In this document: positions 58,549-64,000 of the stretch, piece after piece
Position numbering within the stretch: position 1 is the stretch's first letter
How the letters are laid out: the number at the start of each line of letters is the position of its first letter
DNA from: Streptomyces seoulensis
GTDB lineage: Bacteria; Actinomycetota; Actinomycetes; Streptomycetales; Streptomycetaceae
Direction of reading: 5' to 3'
NCBI RefSeq assembly: GCF_004328625.1
Contig: NZ_CP032230.1
Coordinates: forward strand, 22,883 to 86,882
Length of the DNA: 64,000 nt
Translations under genes and position numbers: made by a program
Notes under the pieces: model-generated
The model's input: only the letters and a program-made list of their open reading frames with translations
Database searches by the model: none
Told to the model about the DNA's origin: nothing

Positions 58549-58725
58549 CTAGGCGCGAATGCTGCCGCCCTTCCCCTGGCTGTCCCGCCACGCATTCAGG
58601 ACGCCCGCGCAGCCCTCACACAAGGGGCTGCCACCCGGCCCGTAGCGGACGGTAGGAGCCTGGCAGCCGGTACACGGGCCAACCTGAGACGGGGAAGGGG
58701 CGGGAGCACTAACGGGACTGGTCAC
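58549..58725 (-). CDS. Small zinc-ribbon protein
   Basis: 58 residues from GTG 58725, with TACGAT six bases upstream suggesting a leaderless start. CTGCQAP and CEGCAG form a zinc ribbon. Function unknown. Confidence 0.6.
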   Translation of the reverse strand: MTSPVSAPAPSPSQVGPCTGCQAPTVRYGPGGSPLCEGCAGVLNAWRDSQGKGGSIRA

Positions 58726-58786
58726 ATCCCCATCGTACGTACCAGCCCCGCAGCCACGGCGGCCGCCTCGCAGCACCATCCATGCA

Positions 58787-59095
58787 CTAGCTGGCGCTCG
58801 GAGTAGGCGTCGGAACCTCCGAACAGATCCGGTCCGCAGCCTGCCGCATCTGCGCAGTGATATCCGCCGCCCTGTCATTACGGAGAATCGCCCACAGTGC
58901 GCACGTCAACTGCTGCTGATCCGTACGCTGCGCCAGCCCAGCCGTCTGCCCGGACCGCAGAGTAGTCAGACGGTCCTGGGCTCGGGAGTTCTGCCACATG
59001 AGGACTGCGGCGAGGACCATGACCAGGGACAGGACGGCCGCGATGACCGGGGTGGTGTCGTGTCGTACCCGGTGAGGTGTTCCAGAGATGGCCAT
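58787..59095 (-). CDS. Single-span membrane protein in lysis region
   Basis: 102 residues with one transmembrane helix (about 17-34) and an extracytoplasmic helical part rich in Gln and containing two Cys (TCALWAIL, ICSEV). Possibly a second holin, antiholin or spanin-like component. No family recognised. Confidence 0.6.
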   Translation of the reverse strand: MAISGTPHRVRHDTTPVIAAVLSLVMVLAAVLMWQNSRAQDRLTTLRSGQTAGLAQRTDQQQLTCALWAILRNDRAADITAQMRQAADRICSEVPTPTPSAS

Positions 59096-59107
59096 GGGGG
59101 CCTCCTT

Positions 59108-59791
59108 TCAGCGGGTGATCAGCCCCAGCAGGCTGGGCAGCAATGGGGTGTCGCTCGGTGCCGGGGATGCCGAGCCGGTGGGTTCGGCATCGCTGCCGGC
59201 GCTACTGGAGGTGGTGCGACGGCATACGAGGGTGTCAGGGTCGTTCGGATCGGGTTGGAGGCTGTAGCCGTCCGGGCAGGTCTGACCGTCCTTGCCGTCC
59301 CGGCCGTCGGCGCCGTCCTTGCCGGGCTTGCCATCCGAGCCGTTCTGCCCGGACTGGCCGGCCGCGCCAGACGGCCCCGGAGAACCCGCGGCGCCGGGCA
59401 GGCCAGGGACTCCGCTCGCGCCCGGAATACCGCTCGTTCCGGGCGGTCCTGGTGACCCCACCGACCCTGGGGAACCTTGCGGGCCGGGCACCGTGGACGA
59501 CGGACCGGGAGAGCCACTATCTCCGGTGTCACCCTTGTCGCCTTTCTGGCCGGGCAGTCCGTCACCGTCCCGGCCCGGCTTTCCCGACGGGCCGACGACA
59601 GGGGTGGCGCCGAGGTCACGGACCTGCTGGGCAAGTAAGTCCCGCTGCCGGTTCGCGTCGTGCAGGGACGCCGACAGATCCTGCATCGTCACCACGATCC
59701 AGCCGAGCACCACCACCAGCAGTGCCATCCCCACCAGCCACAGCAGATCGGTGCGACGCCTACGCCTGCGTGACACCGCCGACTCCCTCAT
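59108..59791 (-). CDS. Membrane protein with collagen-like triple-helix repeats
   Basis: 227 residues. A basic start (RRRRRR), one transmembrane segment (17-36) and a short coiled coil come first. From residue 67 to 165 there are uninterrupted Gly-X-Y repeats ([20 protein letters not shown] and similar), and the end has CPDGYSLQ...CRR. Collagen-like phage proteins often serve as tail fibres or linkers; the membrane anchor here points instead to a surface or lysis-associated role. Coupled to neighbours by ATGA. Confidence 0.75.
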   Translation of the reverse strand: MRESAVSRRRRRRTDLLWLVGMALLVVVLGWIVVTMQDLSASLHDANRQRDLLAQQVRDLGATPVVGPSGKPGRDGDGLPGQKGDKGDTGDSGSPGPSSTVPGPQGSPGSVGSPGPPGTSGIPGASGVPGLPGAAGSPGPSGAAGQSGQNGSDGKPGKDGADGRDGKDGQTCPDGYSLQPDPNDPDTLVCRRTTSSSAGSDAEPTGSASPAPSDTPLLPSLLGLITR

Positions 59792-60135
59792 CCGCTCGAC
59801 CCCCTACTGGCCAGATAGACCTGCAACAGAAGAAGCAGGAGGGGGACGACCAGTGCGGTCAGGATGAGCCGCTTGTCCCCGGCCCGCCGGTTCTCGGCTT
59901 CGCGCTGTTCTTGTTGGCGCCGCTCTGCCTCTCGGGCGCGTTCTTCTTCGATGGCACCGACGCGCATCATGAGTGCTTGGTGTCGGTCGTCCTGCGCCTG
60001 CTGTTGCAGGGCGAGAAGGCTGGCGTCGACCTTGGTGTCCAGGCGCCCCGCGAGGGTGCGCATGTCTTCCTTGAGGTCGTCGAATCCGGCGTCCAGGCGA
60101 CGAGCCAGCTCTCCGTTGGTCGGCTCGTCGCCCAT
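59788..60135 (-). CDS. Coiled-coil protein with C-terminal membrane anchor
   Basis: 115 residues from ATG 60135. Helical coiled coil (about 8-90) with many Arg/Glu ([20 protein letters not shown]), then a terminal transmembrane helix ([18 protein letters not shown]). Located between collagen-like and holin genes; a lysis accessory is likely. Confidence 0.68.
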   Translation of the reverse strand: MGDEPTNGELARRLDAGFDDLKEDMRTLAGRLDTKVDASLLALQQQAQDDRHQALMMRVGAIEEERAREAERRQQEQREAENRRAGDKRLILTALVVPLLLLLLQVYLASRGSSG

Positions 60136-60152
60136 GGCAGCGGCTCCTAAGT

Positions 60153-60512
60153 TCAGGCGTCCTGCCGCGCGACGGCGGCGGCCGGGACCGGAGCGATGAC
60201 CTGGGTGCGGTCCCACATGCCGATGACGACGGTCACCGCGGCCATGACGACGGCCTGCTGGTCCGCGGACCAGTCCAGGCCGAAGCCGAGCGCGAGGGCC
60301 AGCGCGGACTGGGCGAACCCGATGAGGGCGGCGCCGAGGCCGTCGCTGGCCAGGAGGGCGATGAGAACGCCCATCCCGGCTGCGGCGACGGCGTTGATGG
60401 ATGCCTGCTGCTCGGCGGACACGTCCAGGCCGAACGCGGCGAGCAGCTTCACGGCGACGGCGATGACGCTCAGCCATGCGGCCGGTTCGCGGCCGAAGAG
60501 TCTGGTGGACAC
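60153..60512 (-). CDS. Holin candidate
   Basis: 119 residues from GTG 60512 (GGGAGAAACC). Several hydrophobic helices and an internal duplication: VSAEQQASINAV and WSADQQAVVMAA, each before a hydrophobic stretch. Size, position directly after the endolysin and topology suit an actinophage holin that permeabilises the membrane for the endolysin. Confidence 0.78.
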   Translation of the reverse strand: MSTRLFGREPAAWLSVIAVAVKLLAAFGLDVSAEQQASINAVAAAGMGVLIALLASDGLGAALIGFAQSALALALGFGLDWSADQQAVVMAAVTVVIGMWDRTQVIAPVPAAAVARQDA

Positions 60513-60544
60513 GGTTTCTCCCGATGGATGGGTGTTGGGTGGGT

Positions 60545-61708
60545 TCAGACCTTGGGAACGCGGAGCTTGTCCCAGGACGCCTTGCCGGGGATGCCGTCGG
60601 CCGCGGTGCCGGTGTAGCCGAGCTTGCGCTGCCAGGCGGCGTAGGAGTCGCGGTCGACGGTGGTCCAGTTCGGTCCCGGCCCGGACCGGTACTTGCCGCA
60701 GCCGACGGCTACCAGGCGGCGCCCCATCGCGGTGATGATCGGGCTGTGACGGCCGCCGTGGAAGAACCCAGCGCCGGGGAACGGCTCGTACTGCAAGGCG
60801 GACGGGGACGGCTTCGACGGGGCCGGCGCAGTCGACGGCTGGCCGGGCACGATGTCCGTGTTGATGGCGCCAGGGTCCCAGTGGGTCTGACCGGGGACCT
60901 GGCCGTGGGCGAAGTGGCCGCCCTTGGACTGCCACGTGCTGCGGTTCCGGGGGGTCTTGGCGACCGCTGCGGCGGTGGCGAGCGGCTTGCCCGCGGGCCA
61001 GGTGTCGGCGATGCCGTGGGCGCGCATCGCTGCCAGCAGCTTGCGGAAGTTCGGCTTGCCCGCCGGGTCGAATCCGTTCGTCCACGGGGAGGCGGCACGG
61101 CCGAGGACCTCGACCTGGATGCACACCTTGCCTTCGCGGTTGGTGCGGCGGGAGCCGTCGTTCTGCAGCGCCCGTGCGGACTGGGTGAGCGGCCCGAACT
61201 GGCCGAGCTTGTCAGAGATGGGGTCGTAGATGACCTGAGGTTCGGAGGCGACCCGGATCAGGTAGAGGGCGACCGAGTTGAAGTAGGCGTCGCCGGCCGG
61301 GGACTCGGTGGTGTGCCAGACCGCGCGGGGCGGGTTGCCGGGGTAGTCCATGGCGCCGCCGATGGACTGGTCACCGAACTTGACGACTCCGTCGATGTAG
61401 GCGGGCCCGGACGACAGGGTGCGCGGCTCGTCGGCGGTCTTGGCGCGCTTGGGTTCCGGGTCGGGCTGGTGGACGCGGTACTCGGTGGCCCCGTCGGGCA
61501 CGTACACGTCCAGGTCACCGTCGTCGCGGAGCACCATGAACGCGCCCTCGACGTGGGGGTGGTCCCGTACGAAGCGGGGGGAGGTGTCGAGCGCGGCGAT
61601 GGCCCGGACCTCGTCCACGTGCTCCTGCGTGCAGGTGCCGTGGTAGGTGGTGGTGACCTGCCCGGAGTCGGCGTCCAGGTGGTCGATGGCGACGTGGAAG
61701 GCGGTCAT
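60545..61708 (-). CDS. Endolysin: amidase with C-terminal wall-binding region
   Basis: 387 residues from ATG 61708. A short N-terminal domain (1-100) is followed by an amidase_2/PGRP-like domain, with zinc-ligand type His in AVWHTTESPAGD and THWDPG and the central FGPLTQSARALQ. The C-terminal 75 residues (WTTVDRDSYAAWQRKLGYTG) form a peptidoglycan-binding-like repeat. It should cut the stem peptide from muramic acid. Coupled to the papain-like gene by ATGA. Confidence 0.85.
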   Translation of the reverse strand: MTAFHVAIDHLDADSGQVTTTYHGTCTQEHVDEVRAIAALDTSPRFVRDHPHVEGAFMVLRDDGDLDVYVPDGATEYRVHQPDPEPKRAKTADEPRTLSSGPAYIDGVVKFGDQSIGGAMDYPGNPPRAVWHTTESPAGDAYFNSVALYLIRVASEPQVIYDPISDKLGQFGPLTQSARALQNDGSRRTNREGKVCIQVEVLGRAASPWTNGFDPAGKPNFRKLLAAMRAHGIADTWPAGKPLATAAAVAKTPRNRSTWQSKGGHFAHGQVPGQTHWDPGAINTDIVPGQPSTAPAPSKPSPSALQYEPFPGAGFFHGGRHSPIITAMGRRLVAVGCGKYRSGPGPNWTTVDRDSYAAWQRKLGYTGTAADGIPGKASWDKLRVPKV

Positions 61709-62529
61709 CGGGAGGCGTCCAATCGAGGCTGTACGACGTCGATGTCGTGGCGGAGGGCCTGGTAGAGGGCGAGTGACATACGAAAGTCGCCGTGGTCGGC
61801 CCAGGAGGAGGACCAGGAGTTCCGTATGCGGAGCACGGTGCGTGCGTAGTCGAGGTCGCCGTCGGGTCGGTAGGTGACGTGCTCGAGCGCGGTCACGCAC
61901 ACTTCGTGGCCGCCGGCGATGGGCGAGTCCTGCCAGTTGGGAAGGTCGTCCAGCAGGGCATGCTTGCCGGGCGGGGTGAAGAACTCCTCGTACCAGGGCA
62001 TGCCGATCAGGAGGGGCCCGGTCTGGAGGTCGCGGCAGAGTTCCTCGGCGGTGGTGGCGTGCCCGTACTGGTCGATAAGGCCGCGGCCGCGCAACGCTTT
62101 GGCGACGCCGAGGCCGGAGGAGCCGCAGTCCTGGTCGGGCCAGGCCGAGTCGTGCCACTGGTCGCGGTGGGTGGCGTCGCTGTAGAGGCCGATAGCCCAC
62201 GATTCGGCGGCGGCCGGGTCGGTGACGTCCAGGCCGGCGGCCGCCAGCTCGTCGGCGGTGTGAAGGATGGAGATGAGGGCCGTGGCCGCGTTGGCGGTGC
62301 AGGACCCGAGGGCGTCCACGTCGCCGACACCTTCGACCAGGGTGGAGGTGCGGATGCCCTGGGCGAGGAGGTCCTGCTGGTTGAGGACGGGAACCTTGGG
62401 TGCCCATTCCACGGGGTGGATGGGTTCGCCGGTGTAGCGGCGCCGGTAGGCGAGGCTGCGGGGGTCCAGGACGAGGTGCCTGCCGAGGGCAGGGGTGACC
62501 TCGTATTCGTGAATGGTCAGGTCGGGCAC
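61705..62529 (-). CDS. Papain-like cysteine peptidase of phage type
   Basis: 274 residues from ATG 62529. Cys in DALGSCTANAATA (about residue 77), the His in IAGGHEVCVTAL (about 206) and the Asn in RIRNSWSSSWADHGDF (about 239) form a C1A-like triad, with CGSSGLGVAKAL as family-typical insertion. Peptidases of this kind occur in virion or lysis cassettes, possibly digesting the peptidoglycan bridge or processing virion proteins. No signal peptide. Confidence 0.78.
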   Translation of the reverse strand: MPDLTIHEYEVTPALGRHLVLDPRSLAYRRRYTGEPIHPVEWAPKVPVLNQQDLLAQGIRTSTLVEGVGDVDALGSCTANAATALISILHTADELAAAGLDVTDPAAAESWAIGLYSDATHRDQWHDSAWPDQDCGSSGLGVAKALRGRGLIDQYGHATTAEELCRDLQTGPLLIGMPWYEEFFTPPGKHALLDDLPNWQDSPIAGGHEVCVTALEHVTYRPDGDLDYARTVLRIRNSWSSSWADHGDFRMSLALYQALRHDIDVVQPRLDASR

Positions 62530-62638
62530 AGGCCCGTACTCCTGGATCTCCCCGCGCCCAGGTTTGATGGTGGCGGACCACTAGGTGTGGTCGTCCCTCG
62601 GGGGCGGATCTGCGGGCGGAGGGTCGCCCGTTGATCTC

Positions 62639-62675
62639 AGGCTACGGCCTGCGGGGTGGGGTGTTCCCCCTGCTC
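62639..62675 (-). promoter_or_regulatory. GGAACA-type promoter element, copy g
   Basis: Minus strand: GAGCAGGGGGAACA (62675-62662), 17 bases, TAGCCT (62644-62639). It starts in the stop codon of the gene upstream and would drive the protease-endolysin-holin unit with a leader of about 100 bases. Confidence 0.55.
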
Positions 62676-63003
62676 ATTCCTCGATGGGCTGGGGGTCGAG
62701 TTTCTGCGCGGTGAGGATGGTGCAGTCTTTGCCGCAGCAGCCGTCGGCGGCGCAGACGACGCGGATGAACTTCAGTTGCCCGTTGTTGGAGTAGAACATG
62801 GGGGCTGCCTTGACGATGTTCTGCTGGGAGCAGCCGGGGGTGAGGCAGGCGAAGGTGATGGAGTACCAGGTCTGCGGTTCCCAGGTGATGGGGTCTGGTG
62901 CGGGCGGCGGGGGCGGCGGCGGGTCGGCGGGCGGCGGCCAGGCCGGCTCGGTCACGTCGGTGGTGCTGTCGGTGATATCGGGGTCGCTGCTGTCTTCGGT
63001 CAT
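62674..63003 (-). CDS. Phage protein with Pro-rich linker and Cys-rich domain
   Basis: 109 residues from ATG 63003 (ATGA with the tail gene). An acidic start and a Pro run (DPPPPPPPAPDP) are followed by ITFACLTPGC and CAADGCCGKDC, a likely zinc domain. Commonly found just after tail-fibre genes in actinophages; function unknown. Confidence 0.65.
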   Translation of the reverse strand: MTEDSSDPDITDSTTDVTEPAWPPPADPPPPPPPAPDPITWEPQTWYSITFACLTPGCSQQNIVKAAPMFYSNNGQLKFIRVVCAADGCCGKDCTILTAQKLDPQPIEE

Positions 63004-64000
63004 GAGCCGATCACCATCCAGTTGATGTTGGTTGCGCTGGTGTTCTCACGGTTGACCCAGACGACCATGCTGGTCGCTGAGACGCTGGAGACGGCGACGC
63101 CGGTAACGCCGGCGGCGCCGACGGGTGCGCGGACGCCGGGCACTGTGGAGTTGGCGGTGGCGTAGCCGCGCCAGGTGGTTCCGGGGACCGTCGGGAAGGT
63201 GACGGTCATGCTGGTGGGGGTGCTGGCTGCGGACGGGGTGATGCTGACGGTGCCGGTGGCGATGCTGGCGGCGTTCAGGAGCCCGGTGACGGTGGTGTTG
63301 CCGTCCTTGTCGACGGTGAACTTGTCGCTGCCGTTGATGCCTGCCCGCAGCAGCGGACCGGTGTGGCCGGTGGACGCGCTGGCGTAGAGAACGGCGCTGC
63401 TGCTGGCGGGGGCGGCGACCTGCATGCGGGCGTTGTCGACGTGGACGTAGTTGGCTTCGGCGGTGACCTGGGTGTTCTTGCTGGTGTCAGTCGTGTTTTG
63501 GATACCGATGAGTGCGAACGTTTCACTGAGGGAGAGACGGCCGCCGATACGGGTGGTGTTGGGGTCGCTGTTGCGGAGGCGTTCGATGGAGGCGAAGTCT
63601 TTGGCGAGGATGGTCCGCCAGGTCATGTCGGTGAATCCGTTGCCGGCGAAGGGGCCGCATGCCTGCTCCAGGGATGCCTCGCCGGTGGTGGGCTCTGCTA
63701 CTTGGACGTAGGCGTAGTTGGTGATCCCTGCGTTGTACAGCTTGATCTGCGGGTAGGTGGTGTTCGGGTTGAGCCAGATCACGGCGCCGTTGGTGCCCTG
63801 AACGAGGAGTCCGCGGGCGGAGAGTTCGTTGATGGCGGTGCCGGCGCTGTTGTAGACGAGGAACTTGTTGACGCCGCCTTCGTTGAGGGCGATGCGTTCA
63901 CCGCTGGCTGCGGTACGGATGAGACCACCAGTGATAGTGGTTCCGTTGATGGAGCCTCCATTAATGATCTTTCCGGTAAGGGCGTCAACAGCCAAGGCTG
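63000..64000 (-). CDS. Tail-fibre/minor tail-like protein (C-terminal part)
   Basis: The frame is open to the window edge, so the N-terminus is missing. At least 333 residues: VDALTGKIINGGSINGTTIT, typical of siphophage tail-tip or fibre genes, then repetitive Thr/Ser/Asn-rich beta segments and an Ig-like end (SVSATSMVVWVNRENTSATN). No signal of a protease domain. It probably forms the distal fibre contacting the host wall. Confidence 0.78.
   Translation of the reverse strand, partial: ALAVDALTGKIINGGSINGTTITGGLIRTAASGERIALNEGGVNKFLVYNSAGTAINELSARGLLVQGTNGAVIWLNPNTTYPQIKLYNAGITNYAYVQVAEPTTGEASLEQACGPFAGNGFTDMTWRTILAKDFASIERLRNSDPNTTRIGGRLSLSETFALIGIQNTTDTSKNTQVTAEANYVHVDNARMQVAAPASSSAVLYASASTGHTGPLLRAGINGSDKFTVDKDGNTTVTGLLNAASIATGTVSITPSAASTPTSMTVTFPTVPGTTWRGYATANSTVPGVRAPVGAAGVTGVAVSSVSATSMVVWVNRENTSATNINWMVIGS

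Noticed and set aside
59143..60150. Long plus-strand frames opposite the collagen-like gene
   Set aside because: They are antisense reflections of the Gly-X-Y repeats; codon usage is wrong and there are no ribosome sites.
1..64000. CRISPR arrays
   Set aside because: No regularly spaced direct repeats of suitable size were seen; the closest patterns are the junction repeats at 56.6-57.6 kb, which flank genes.

Overview
This is high-GC actinobacterial DNA, most likely from a Streptomyces phage-plasmid or temperate phage with plasmid functions. The evidence is GC-rich codon third positions, many GTG starts, ATGA/GTGA/TGATG gene overlaps, and families typical of Streptomyces and its phages: WhiB-like proteins, DUF6233, DUF6221, DUF4326, XF1762, an MmyB-type regulator, and Spd/TraB transfer proteins. 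Host and lifestyle are inferred from these families; no database search was possible.

Layout. (1) 0.3-10.1 kb, minus strand: a tightly coupled operon resembling Streptomyces conjugation, with an FtsK/TraB-type DNA translocase, several Spd-like membrane proteins, a very basic 691-residue protein and small unknowns. It diverges from a GntR/HutC repressor gene (10277) across a repeat-rich control region, a kil/kor-like arrangement. (2) 11.2-14.2 kb, plus strand: excisionase-like protein, a winged-helix replication initiator carrying iteron-like repeats inside its own gene, and a DnaB helicase. (3) 14.3-26.5 kb, mostly plus: small accessory genes, an adenine methyltransferase, a SLOG protein, an XRE regulator, an MmyB-like regulator beside a type III polyketide synthase, and a secreted zinc metalloprotease. 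(4) 26.7-50.7 kb, minus: early/regulatory and DNA-metabolism genes, including DUF6233, NERD, LuxR-type HTH, SSB, RusA, two WhiB-like proteins, ParA/ParB with embedded parS-like palindromes, a DciA-like helicase loader, two more DNA methyltransferases, a Rad52-type annealing protein and a protein with three ribbon-helix-helix-like segments. (5) 50.8-56 kb: a bidirectional promoter, an XF1762 protein, a degenerate tyrosine recombinase flanked by an 18-bp inverted repeat, and an intact tyrosine integrase. (6) 56.2-57.9 kb, plus: an array of small genes joined by nearly identical junctions. (7) 57.9-64 kb, minus: dCTP deaminase, then the phage lysis/tail-end region (collagen-like membrane protein, holin, amidase endolysin, papain-like protease, tail-fibre-like protein running off the window).

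How it fits together. DnaB, a DciA-like loader, SSB, an initiator with iterons and Rad52/RusA suggest a largely self-sufficient replication and recombination set. ParA/ParB and parS sites suggest maintenance as a plasmid, and the TraB/Spd operon suggests mycelial conjugation. The lysis and tail genes show a phage growth cycle. Two families of dispersed promoter-like elements link the modules: six copies of a 9-5-9 palindrome built into TTGYGR-N17-TATGGT promoters, and seven copies of an AGCGGAGGGAACA-N17-TANNNT-like element.

Limits: the outermost genes are cut by the window, all functions are from reading motifs, and start codons were chosen by ribosome-binding sites and overlaps.
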